In this document: piece by piece, positions 7,878-15,162 of the stretch
Position numbering within the stretch: the stretch's first letter is position 1
How the letters are laid out: each line of letters starts with the position of its first letter
NCBI GenBank assembly: GCA_030673965.1
Contig: JAUTCN010000018.1
Coordinates: 1-64,000 of the forward strand
Direction of reading: 5' to 3'
DNA length: 64,000 bases
From: Fusobacterium sp. JB019
Lineage (GTDB): Bacteria; Fusobacteriota; Fusobacteriia; Fusobacteriales; Fusobacteriaceae
Made by a program: the position numbers and the translations under genes
The notes under the pieces: model-generated
What the model was told of the DNA's origin: nothing
Seen by the model: only the letters and a program-made list of their open reading frames with translations
Database searches by the model: none

Positions 7878-8672
7878 TTATATATATTTGTTTAAAAATT
7901 CAACTATTCCATCTTCATCATTTGTTAAAGTAGAATAATTCAATCTTTTTTTGAAATCTTCTTGAGAATTTCCCATGGCTACACCGTATTTTACAGTTTT
8001 TAACATTTCAAAATCGTTTTCTGCATCTCCAAAAGCACATGTTTCCTCAGGAGAAATATTTAAATTATTTAAAAGCCATTTTAAAGTCTCTCCTTTGTTA
8101 GTTTTTTTGTTTAAAACTTCTAAGAAAATTCTGCTTGAAAAAGTAGTATGAACATTATTATTTGTTTTTTCTAATACAAGTTTTTCTATTTCAACAAGTT
8201 TTTCATAGGGAGCAATAAATAAATTTTTAGGCATACTATAATTTGTGAAAGTGTCAAAATCTTTTTCATGAGCTTCAATACTACATTTTTCACAATAATA
8301 TTTAACTTCATCTCGACTTATATCTTCGCAATATAGGATATCATCTTGATATAAATTAAGATGAGTTTTTGTTTCTCTAGAAATTTTTATCATTTCTTTA
8401 ACATATTTTTCTTCCAAGTTTCTTTGGAAAACAACTGAATTATCTTTAGAATTAAAAACATTGGCTCCATTATAACAGATAACAAATCCAGTTTTCAAAC
8501 CAATTTCTTTAATAATAGGTAGAGTACTATAATATGCACGCCCTGTAGCTATTATAATTGTAACTCCTTTTTTTTCTAGTTCTAAAAGAAATTGTTTAGT
8601 TCTTTCAGAAGGGTGATGATTACTAGTTAATAGGGTTCCATCCATATCAAGTGCTATTGCTTTTATTTTCAA
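7878..8672 (-). CDS. Cof-type HAD-IIB sugar/nucleotide phosphatase
   Basis: A 264-residue haloacid-dehalogenase hydrolase of the Cof/YidA subfamily. Motif I is ALDMDGTLLTS near the N-terminus, motif II IIIATGRAY, motif III the Lys in TNKGETLKWLL, and motif IV FGDAENDFEMLK. A type IIB cap lies between motifs II and III. These enzymes dephosphorylate sugar phosphates, FMN, PLP and similar metabolites with broad overlap, so no substrate is assigned. GGAGG precedes the start. It stands alone between a terminator and the divergent methyltransferase gene. Confidence 0.88.
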   Translation of the reverse strand: MKIKAIALDMDGTLLTSNHHPSERTKQFLLELEKKGVTIIIATGRAYYSTLPIIKEIGLKTGFVICYNGANVFNSKDNSVVFQRNLEEKYVKEMIKISRETKTHLNLYQDDILYCEDISRDEVKYYCEKCSIEAHEKDFDTFTNYSMPKNLFIAPYEKLVEIEKLVLEKTNNNVHTTFSSRIFLEVLNKKTNKGETLKWLLNNLNISPEETCAFGDAENDFEMLKTVKYGVAMGNSQEDFKKRLNYSTLTNDEDGIVEFLNKYI

Positions 8673-8783
8673 ATTTATACCTCCGTTAAAAATCTATCTA
8701 TATTATACATTACTACTTGTTAAATATAAAATTAAATTTTTTAAAAACAAAAGAATTTGATATAATATTTCATGGAGGTTGAG

Positions 8784-9527
8784 ATGATAGAATTAAATGA
8801 AAATGAAGTTATAAATAATCTTTTAAATAAAAATTTAAAAATAGTTCAGAGACCTGATTATTTTAATTTTTCTTTGGATTCTTTATTGGTTTCTAATTTT
8901 ATATCTTTAGGAAAAAATATTAATAAAATAGTTGATTTGGGAACTGGAAATGGAGCAATACCTTTATTTTTATCTGAAAGAACAAATGCAAAGATAAAGG
9001 GAATTGAAATTCAAGAGGTTTCTGCGAATTTAGCTAAAAAAAATATAAAACTTAATAATTTAGAAGATAGAATAGAAATAATAAATGATAATATGAAAAA
9101 TTGGAAAAAATATTTTAAACATGGTTCTCAAGATGCCGTAATTACTAATCCACCATTTTTTAAATTTAATGGGAATAGTGAATTTTTAAATGATTTAGAT
9201 CAATTAACTTTAGCAAGACATGAAATTACAATAAACTTAGAAAAAATAATAGAAGTAGCATCTTGTTTGTTAAAGGATAAAGGTTATTTTGCAATGGTGC
9301 ATAGACCAGATAGAATTTTAGAAATAATAGATATGATGAGAAAATATAAGATAACTCCTAAAAAAATAAGATTTTGTCATACAAAATTAAATAAACAAAG
9401 CAAAATTTTATTAATAGAAGGAGTTAAATTTGGAGCTGAAAATATGAAAATATTACCTCCTTTAATAGCTCATGATGAGGACGGAAAATATTCTAAAGAA
9501 ATTTTACAAATGTTTGAACCTGTGTAG
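8784..9527 (+). CDS. TrmN6/YabB-like SAM-dependent methyltransferase
   Basis: Class I methyltransferase of the TrmN6 (YfiC/YabB) group, which methylates N6 of adenine in tRNA1(Val). SAM-binding motif I is IVDLGTGNGAIPLFL and the catalytic motif IV is VITNPPFF, the N6-amine type NPP[FY]. The start at 8784 has GGAGG seven bases upstream; an ATG at 8772 overlaps that site and is unlikely. A TATAAT lies at 8761-8766. A second member of the same family lies at 29486-30160, so one of the two may have another RNA target. Confidence 0.8.
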   Translation: MIELNENEVINNLLNKNLKIVQRPDYFNFSLDSLLVSNFISLGKNINKIVDLGTGNGAIPLFLSERTNAKIKGIEIQEVSANLAKKNIKLNNLEDRIEIINDNMKNWKKYFKHGSQDAVITNPPFFKFNGNSEFLNDLDQLTLARHEITINLEKIIEVASCLLKDKGYFAMVHRPDRILEIIDMMRKYKITPKKIRFCHTKLNKQSKILLIEGVKFGAENMKILPPLIAHDEDGKYSKEILQMFEPV

Positions 9528-9535
9528 AAGAAAGA

Positions 9536-9567
9536 AAAATCACTAGTAGATATCTATTAGTGATTTT
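9536..9567. terminator. Bidirectional terminator
   Basis: AAATCACTAGTAGATATCTATTAGTGATTTT-type hairpin (stem AAATCACTA / TAGTGATTT), T-rich after, A-rich before, between convergent genes. Confidence 0.85.
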
Positions 9568-9572
9568 ATTTT

Positions 9573-10868
9573 TTAATAGTATATTTTTTTTATCTTTTTT
9601 TCAAGGGAGGCTGGGATTTTATAGTTTTCTTCAGAAACTATTTGTAAAGCATTAAAGGGTTTGTTTTTATAAGAAGCCCTATCTTTTTCAAAAGAAGTGA
9701 TTTCTTCTTCAATATCATTATTAAATGCAATAGCTTTACCAATGGTATTGTCAATTAAAGATAAGATATGTTTATTTTTAAATTTAGAATTTTCTCTTTC
9801 TTCAAAAGTTCTCCAATAATGACTATCTCTATCAAAAACAGCTATATATGGGATTCTAAAATTATTTAAAAGCAATATAAATTGTGGGATAGTACTTTTA
9901 CTACCACATTCAATAATAGAATAATCATATTTAAATATATTTAATTTCTTAGCCAAAAAAGAAATGATAATTTTATCAGTTTGTCCTTCAACAAGAATTA
10001 CTTTTTTTGCAAAAAATAATTCAGCACGATCAGGATTTATCCAATAGTTCATATTGAAAGCTTTTATTTCATCATCTTTAAAAAGTTCATTATCAGTTTG
10101 AGTAATAGATATTTTATTATTATATTTTTTAATTAAACAAATTGATTTATATTGTTTTAAACCTATAAAACAGCTAGAATATGTTTTAATATAAATTTTA
10201 GCTCCACGGTTAGTTAATTTAATAAAATAATTATATAGTTCTCTTTCTCTTTGGGGATGAAAATATAACTCAGGTTCTTCAAATAGAATAATAGTTTTTC
10301 CAAGAAGGGTTTTATTTTTTCCAAGACATTCTAAAGAGACTTGTTTAAAAAATTCAAATAAAATATTACGATAAAGTTCCTTGTCATAATATTTAACATT
10401 TAATTTTTTTGAGAATTCTTCCAGTTGGTCATCTATTTTATTAGGATCAGGAGAATTCCTTTTTAAAGTATTATAAAGAGATAATCCAATTTCTTTAAAA
10501 TCTTTTTCAAGATTTCCTTCAATATAGATAAAATTTATCTTTTGTATAAAATTTTCATATTCTTCTTTTGTAATTTTATTCCAGCCTTCTTTATGTTTAA
10601 TAAAGTATTCAACATCTTTATTTATAACAATTCTTAATTTATATACATTATTATTTTCATAAAAAATTAGTTTTAAAGTACAGCTTTTTTCTTTATTATA
10701 GATATCCTTTGGACTTAAAGTTTTTTTATTAAAAGCATAGAGTATACAAGAAATAATATCGTTAGTTCCTTCGATGCTATGTCCTAAAAAAAGCATTAAA
10801 TTTTCAAAATGAATTTCAGTATTTTTAATATTTCTCCAATTCTTGATAGATATAAGTTTAAGTTCCAT
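9573..10868 (-). CDS. OLD-family ATPase/TOPRIM nuclease with degenerate P-loop
   Basis: A 431-residue protein with the class-1 OLD layout: an N-terminal ABC-type ATPase and a C-terminal TOPRIM domain. Walker B is clear (TIILFEEPELYFHP, ~192-205). TOPRIM residues are ILVEGQTDK (Glu294) and IAVFDRDSH (Asp346, Asp348). The Walker A region at ~29-37 reads GHSIEGTND instead of GxxxxGKS, so the lysine is missing. OLD proteins act in phage defence or DNA processing, sometimes with a UvrD-like partner as in Gabija; none is adjacent here. It is monocistronic. Whether it still binds ATP is unknown. Confidence 0.8.
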   Translation of the reverse strand: MELKLISIKNWRNIKNTEIHFENLMLFLGHSIEGTNDIISCILYAFNKKTLSPKDIYNKEKSCTLKLIFYENNNVYKLRIVINKDVEYFIKHKEGWNKITKEEYENFIQKINFIYIEGNLEKDFKEIGLSLYNTLKRNSPDPNKIDDQLEEFSKKLNVKYYDKELYRNILFEFFKQVSLECLGKNKTLLGKTIILFEEPELYFHPQRERELYNYFIKLTNRGAKIYIKTYSSCFIGLKQYKSICLIKKYNNKISITQTDNELFKDDEIKAFNMNYWINPDRAELFFAKKVILVEGQTDKIIISFLAKKLNIFKYDYSIIECGSKSTIPQFILLLNNFRIPYIAVFDRDSHYWRTFEERENSKFKNKHILSLIDNTIGKAIAFNNDIEEEITSFEKDRASYKNKPFNALQIVSEENYKIPASLEKKIKKIYY

Positions 10869-10970
10869 GGGCTTGTCTCCTTTGAAAATATAGGCTTTAT
10901 TTATTTTAATGTATATGATAATATTACCTCAAGAAGGTAAAAAAATCAAAAAAAATTAATAGGGGTGTAT

Positions 10971-11615
10971 ATGAAAAAAATAATTAAAATAATTTTATTG
11001 TTAATAATAAGTGTTACCACTTTTTCAAAAGAAGGGATCGATACTTTGTTTTTATATAATAATTATCATTTAGAAGGAAAAATAAAATATAATATTTTTA
11101 AAATGGCAGTTAATGGATATGAAAAAATAGGTAATGAAGAGAACAAGTATTTTACAATAATAGATTATTCAAAACCTTCCTATGAAAAAAGAATGGTTAT
11201 TTTAAATTTAGAGGATAAAAATTTAGAGTACTATACTTATGTTGCTCATGGGAAAAATAGTGGAGCTGAAAAAGCCATAGCGTTTTCTAATAAGTTAAAT
11301 TCATATAAAAGTTCTATAGGATTTTATATGACAGGGAAACCTTATTATGGAAAATTTGGTTATTCATTAAGGTTAAAAGGTTTAGAAGAAAATTTTAATT
11401 CTAATGCAAAAATAAGAAATATAGTTATTCATGGATTGGGTGAAAATGAAAATAAATCTATTAAGAAGTTTGGATTTTTATCTAGAACAGAGGGATGTCC
11501 TGCAATTCCTAAGAAAATTTCTAGAGAGGTTATAGATAAAATAAAAAATGGATCAGTTATATTTATATATGGAATAGATAATAATTATTTAAAAGAAAGT
11601 AATTATATTAAATAA
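10971..11615 (+). CDS. Secreted YkuD_2-type L,D-transpeptidase domain protein
   Basis: A 214-residue protein with an N-terminal signal sequence (MKKIIKIILLLIISVTTFSK), so exported to the periplasm. The catalytic region carries IVIHGLG (His154) and FLSRTEGCPAIP (Cys176), matching the murein L,D-transpeptidase catalytic family PF13645 with its SxGCPA signature. It probably cross-links or modifies peptidoglycan or envelope proteins. Start chosen at the ATG at 10971, with AGGGGTG upstream; a GTG at 10965 overlaps that site. Monocistronic with its own terminator. Confidence 0.8.
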   Translation: MKKIIKIILLLIISVTTFSKEGIDTLFLYNNYHLEGKIKYNIFKMAVNGYEKIGNEENKYFTIIDYSKPSYEKRMVILNLEDKNLEYYTYVAHGKNSGAEKAIAFSNKLNSYKSSIGFYMTGKPYYGKFGYSLRLKGLEENFNSNAKIRNIVIHGLGENENKSIKKFGFLSRTEGCPAIPKKISREVIDKIKNGSVIFIYGIDNNYLKESNYIK

Positions 11616-11641
11616 AAAAGAGCTAAGGCTCTTTTTTTTAT
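11613..11641 (+). terminator. Intrinsic terminator
   Basis: AAAAAGAGC-TAAG-GCTCTTTTT hairpin with long T-run, overlapping the stop codon of the transpeptidase gene. Confidence 0.9.
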
Positions 11642-11676
11642 TCTGTTGTCAACTAAATATATAATTATAAAATAAT

Positions 11677-11705
11677 TTGACTTTCAAATTAAAAAGTTGT
11701 ATAAT
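11677..11705 (+). promoter_or_regulatory. Promoter of the flavodoxin operon
   Basis: TTGACT at 11677-11682 and TATAAT at 11700-11705 with 17-base spacing, about 40 bases before the flavodoxin start. Confidence 0.8.
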
Positions 11706-11746
11706 CCTTTTGTAGAAAAAAACTAAAATATGAAAGGAGCTTTAAA

Positions 11747-12223
11747 ATGAGTATAGGAATTTTTTATGGAAGTTCAACAGGAGTAACAGAGGACGTAGCA
11801 ACTAAAGTAGGAGAATTATTAGGAGCTGAAGTAATGGAAGCTTCTGAAATTAATAAAGTTGAAGATTATGATTTTGTTATATTTGCTTCATCAACTTGGG
11901 GGATGGGAGATTTACAAGATGATTGGATGGATGCTTTAGATGTTTTAAAAACTAAAAATTTATCAGGGAAAAAAGTAGGATTTATAGGTGTTGGTGATCA
12001 AGGAGCTTTTTCAGATACATTCGTAGATGCTATAGGAATAATATATGAAGAAATAAAGGATATGGGAATAAAATTAGTTGGACAAACTTCAACTGATGAT
12101 TATGATTTCTCAGATTCCAAAGCTATTTTAGATGATGACTTTATAGGATTGGTAATTGATGAAAATAACCAAAGTGATTTAACTGATGAAAGAATAAAAG
12201 AATGGGTTGAAAGCGTTAAATAA
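11747..12223 (+). CDS. Flavodoxin
   Basis: FMN-binding electron carrier, 158 residues, cytosolic. The phosphate loop GSSTGVTEDVA begins at residue 8, the SSTWGMGDLQDDW segment gives an aromatic FMN-stacking residue, and FIGVGDQGAFSDTFVDA matches the second FMN loop. It replaces ferredoxin under iron limitation in many anaerobes. AAAGGAG precedes the start. It is followed after two bases by a DUF2023 gene, so they form a two-gene operon with a strong promoter. Confidence 0.92.
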   Translation: MSIGIFYGSSTGVTEDVATKVGELLGAEVMEASEINKVEDYDFVIFASSTWGMGDLQDDWMDALDVLKTKNLSGKKVGFIGVGDQGAFSDTFVDAIGIIYEEIKDMGIKLVGQTSTDDYDFSDSKAILDDDFIGLVIDENNQSDLTDERIKEWVESVK

Positions 12224-12225
12224 TT

Positions 12226-12564
12226 ATGAGTATTGATAAAAGAAAAGAATTAGATGTATTTTTTCATATGCTTTATGAATTAGATAAAGGAATTAGAGGG
12301 CTTGCTTTATTGACAACAAGGGACACTAATTTAGAAGCTATAATGGAAAAATTATCAGAGAGTAGTTATCATTTTATAATAGAAAAGTTAAATTCAAATT
12401 ACATAAACGTTTTTTTTGGAGAGAAAGATCAAATAAAGGTTATTCAAAAAATGAAAAAGAATTCACTTAAAGAACTTAATCCTGAAGAAGATTTTATATT
12501 AGGAGTGTTATTAGGCTATAATACTTCCACTCAATGTAAAAGATATTTAGAAAAGACATCCTAA
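12226..12564 (+). CDS. DUF2023-like small protein, flavodoxin partner
   Basis: A 112-residue protein whose start lies two bases after the flavodoxin stop, so translation is probably coupled. The N-terminal stretch LDVFFHMLYELDKGIRGLALLTT matches the pattern I know for DUF2023, a small family often found next to flavodoxin genes. No catalytic motif is visible; it is mixed alpha/beta and cytosolic. A role in flavodoxin maturation, turnover or regulation is possible but unproven. Confidence 0.65.
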   Translation: MSIDKRKELDVFFHMLYELDKGIRGLALLTTRDTNLEAIMEKLSESSYHFIIEKLNSNYINVFFGEKDQIKVIQKMKKNSLKELNPEEDFILGVLLGYNTSTQCKRYLEKTS

Positions 12565-12599
12565 ATTAGCTACTACGTAATGATTTTAAAATAAATTTT

Positions 12600-12641
12600 A
12601 AGAAAAAGAGATATGAAAATATCTTTTTTTCTTTTTTTGAA
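12600..12641 (+). terminator. Intrinsic terminator of the flavodoxin operon
   Basis: AAAGAGATAT-GAAA-ATATCTTTTTT hairpin followed by a long T-rich tract. Confidence 0.8.
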
Positions 12642-12709
12642 AATTTTATTTTGAAAAATCTAGAAGAAGGGTTATACTATTATAGATTTTAAAAGAAAAG
12701 GAGTAAAAA

Positions 12710-13168
12710 ATGATTATAGGTAAATTAAAAGAAATAGAAAGATATAAAGGATTAAATAAAAATTTAGATAAGGCGATAGCTAGTATAGAAAATAAAGAAT
12801 ATTTAAAAGGAAAACTAGGGAAAAATTTAATAGATGGGGAAGAAGTATTTTTTAATTATGATATTGTAACAACAAAAGAAGAGAAAGAATCAGTATATGA
12901 AATTCATAAAAAATATATGGATATACAAATTCCAATTGATAATGATGAGAATTATAGTTTTTCTTTTTCTGTTGAAAATTTAAAAATATTAGAAAATTAT
13001 AATGAAGAAAAAGACTACGCTTTCTATAATGGAAAAATAGAAAATAAGATAAAATTAACTCCTGAAGATTTCATAATATTTTTTCCAGAAGAGCCTCACA
13101 TGCCGTTGTTAATGGTTGAAAATAAAAAGGAAATAAAAAAAGCTATTTATAAAATAAAAATAAAATAA
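12710..13168 (+). CDS. YhcH/YjgK/YiaL family protein
   Basis: A 152-residue cupin-fold protein of the YhcH/YjgK/YiaL (DUF386) family. Signature stretches are EEVFFNYDIVTT, YEIHKKYMDIQIPI (the conserved E-x-H-x5-D metal motif) and FIIFFPEEPHMP with a late His. Family members act in sialic acid and related sugar-acid catabolism, for example as anomerases (NanQ). No sugar genes lie next to it, so the substrate is open. AAAGGAG lies seven bases before the start. Confidence 0.85.
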   Translation: MIIGKLKEIERYKGLNKNLDKAIASIENKEYLKGKLGKNLIDGEEVFFNYDIVTTKEEKESVYEIHKKYMDIQIPIDNDENYSFSFSVENLKILENYNEEKDYAFYNGKIENKIKLTPEDFIIFFPEEPHMPLLMVENKKEIKKAIYKIKIK

Positions 13169-13234
13169 TTTATTAAAATATTTATTTTATGATATAATAA
13201 TTAGAAGTGAAAAAAGTAAAAAAAAGGATGGAAT

Positions 13235-13876
13235 ATGAGAAGAATATTATTAACAATTATATTAGGAATTTCCTTAATAGGATGTAGTAATTTAGAAAAT
13301 AAAAAAGAAGAAGTCTTTGTACCAGAAAGTATTTTGCCTAAAAATGTAAGAACAGTATCTGTTTATAAAAAGGTTTATGAAAAGGGCAATAAAATAGCTT
13401 ATGTTGAAGGGGAAACAGAGCCATTTACAGGAGTGTTTACTCTTAAGTATATAAATCACATACTTAGATTTGAACAATATAAAAATGGAGTATTAGATGG
13501 AGATGTTGCTTGGTTCAACAATGAGGGTGTTCTTGGAATGAGACATAAATATAAAAATGGAAAATTAGATGGGGAACAATATACATATTATGAAAATGGA
13601 AATATAAGATCAATTATTACTTATGTGGACGGAAAATTAAATGGGAAAATAGAATGGTATACAAAAGATGGTGTGTTGTTTGATAGTAGCGAAATAATAA
13701 ATGGTACAGGAGAATATGTTTTATACTGGAAGAATGGGAAATTACAAGAATCAGGTGAATATAGAAATGGTAAAAAGTTTGGTTCTTGGAAAAAATATGA
13801 CCAAGAGGGAAAACTTTTAAAAGATACAGTTTATTCTAAAAATGGTTATATATCAAAGATAAGATGGTATAGATAG
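13235..13876 (+). CDS. YwqK-like MORN-variant repeat lipoprotein
   Basis: A 213-residue exported lipoprotein: signal peptide with lipobox LIGC (Cys17) followed by a charged linker. The body consists of repeats of the form YKNGxLDGxxxxYxxNG, the MORN-variant repeat found in YwqK proteins. Annotation pipelines often call these antitoxins, but no toxin is present and the lipid anchor argues for an envelope role. TATAAT at 13193-13198 gives a likely promoter. The stop lies two bases before the TruA-like gene, so these genes are co-transcribed. Confidence 0.8.
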   Translation: MRRILLTIILGISLIGCSNLENKKEEVFVPESILPKNVRTVSVYKKVYEKGNKIAYVEGETEPFTGVFTLKYINHILRFEQYKNGVLDGDVAWFNNEGVLGMRHKYKNGKLDGEQYTYYENGNIRSIITYVDGKLNGKIEWYTKDGVLFDSSEIINGTGEYVLYWKNGKLQESGEYRNGKKFGSWKKYDQEGKLLKDTVYSKNGYISKIRWYR

Positions 13877-13878
13877 AT

Positions 13879-14727
13879 ATGGATATAAGAGCATTGGAAA
13901 AAACAAAAAAAATTGGATATATATTTGATATTTATTATGATGGAAAGTTTTTTGATTCTTTTGATGAAATGAAGGATAAAAATACTGTTAAGGGAAATTT
14001 TAAAGAAGTTATGAATTTACTTGGCTTTACTTGGGCTAAAGGGATTCAACAAGGGGGGAGAACAGATGCCAGGGTTACAGGAAGTAATTGTCTTTATGTT
14101 AGTAGTAGTTTCTGCGGAAATATTCAGGAGATAATTGATAAATTTAATGAAAAATTAAATGGGAAAATGAAAATAACAAGAGTAAGAAGGACAATACCAA
14201 ACTTAGCATTTCCTGATTTTGTAGAGGGAAGAAAATATATATATTCTTATCCTGTAAAAAAGATTAAAAGAAGCACAGAAGAAATAAATAAAATATGTGA
14301 GGAACTTAGTGGAACTTATGATGTAAGTGATTTTACAGATAAGAAGGGTAAAAAATTAAAGGAATATATTAGAAGTGTAAATATTTTATTTGAATCAGGT
14401 AAATTAATATTTCAAGGAAATTCATTTATGCCTAAACAAGTTAGGATAATGAGCTCTTATATATTAACAGGGTCAAAGGAACCTCTTCCAGGGAAGTTTT
14501 TAAAGTTAAGTGAAGTTTTATTGAAAGAAGAATTGTTAGAAAATATATTTTTAGAAATTGATTTAGAAATAGAAAATGTAGAAAAAGTATATACCAATAA
14601 AAATAAAGACTTATATATTTTATATATACAGAAAGATTTAAAGGGGAAACTTATAGGGAAAAATGGTAAAAATATAAAAAAATTAAGAAAAGATTTAAAT
14701 GGCAATATTATTGTGAGGGAAATATGA
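13879..14727 (+). CDS. Divergent TruA-like pseudouridine synthase with C-terminal KH motif
   Basis: A 282-residue protein. The N-terminal ~200 residues resemble TruA: QQGGRTDARVTG at 58-69 holds the catalytic aspartate (Asp63) in the GRTDA motif, and FVEGRKYIYSYPV and the Phe-rich FVEG/ISDFT-like segments follow the usual order. The C-terminal ~30 residues carry LIGKNGKNIKKLRKDL, a GxxG loop typical of KH RNA-binding domains, which ordinary TruA lacks. It may modify a tRNA or another structured RNA. The stop overlaps the start of the HD gene (ATGA), showing translational coupling. Confidence 0.7.
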   Translation: MDIRALEKTKKIGYIFDIYYDGKFFDSFDEMKDKNTVKGNFKEVMNLLGFTWAKGIQQGGRTDARVTGSNCLYVSSSFCGNIQEIIDKFNEKLNGKMKITRVRRTIPNLAFPDFVEGRKYIYSYPVKKIKRSTEEINKICEELSGTYDVSDFTDKKGKKLKEYIRSVNILFESGKLIFQGNSFMPKQVRIMSSYILTGSKEPLPGKFLKLSEVLLKEELLENIFLEIDLEIENVEKVYTNKNKDLYILYIQKDLKGKLIGKNGKNIKKLRKDLNGNIIVREI

Positions 14728-15146
14728 TAATTTCAAGAGTGAAGCAAGGACTTGTATATATTTTTTGTAGATATAAAAAAAGCAATGATAAAATTGTGAA
14801 GACTATTTTAAATGAAAAAGAATTTGAAATTTTTAAAAATATGAGTGGATATGATAAAATTCACTCATTTAATTTGTATAATAAAGTAAAAGAAGATGAA
14901 ATTTTAAATAAAAAAGAAATTTATTTAAAATTAGCCTTACTTCATGATTGTGGGAAAAAAAATTATTCTTTAATAAGAAGAGTAAAAAAAGTTTTATTTG
15001 GAGATAGAAAATTAGAAAAACATAGCGAAGAATCCTATGAAAAATTAAAGAATATAAATTTAGAGTTAGCAAAAAAAGCAAGAGACCATCACAAGAAAAA
15101 TTTAAGTTTAGAAATGGAAATTTTTAAAAAATTAGATGATAAATAA
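14724..15146 (+). CDS. Small HD-domain phosphohydrolase
   Basis: A 140-residue HD-superfamily protein. Metal-binding residues seen: His47 (KIHSFNLY), the HD pair His74-Asp75 in LALLHDCGK, and later histidines in KHSEES (His100) and ARDHHKK (His122-123). It overlaps the KH gene by four bases and is followed 16 bases on by the radical-SAM gene. The family includes nucleotide and cyclic-nucleotide phosphohydrolases; the substrate is not predictable. A Lys/Leu-rich start suggests a short amphipathic N-terminus. Confidence 0.75.
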   Translation: MIISRVKQGLVYIFCRYKKSNDKIVKTILNEKEFEIFKNMSGYDKIHSFNLYNKVKEDEILNKKEIYLKLALLHDCGKKNYSLIRRVKKVLFGDRKLEKHSEESYEKLKNINLELAKKARDHHKKNLSLEMEIFKKLDDK

Positions 15147-15162
15147 AAGTTAGGGAGAAAAT

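Noticed and set aside
9573-10868. Gabija or other two-gene defence system
   Set aside because: No UvrD-like helicase or reverse transcriptase gene lies on either side; neighbours are housekeeping genes.
13235-13876. Toxin-antitoxin system (YwqK antitoxin name)
   Set aside because: The protein is a lipoprotein with MORN-type repeats and no toxin gene is adjacent.
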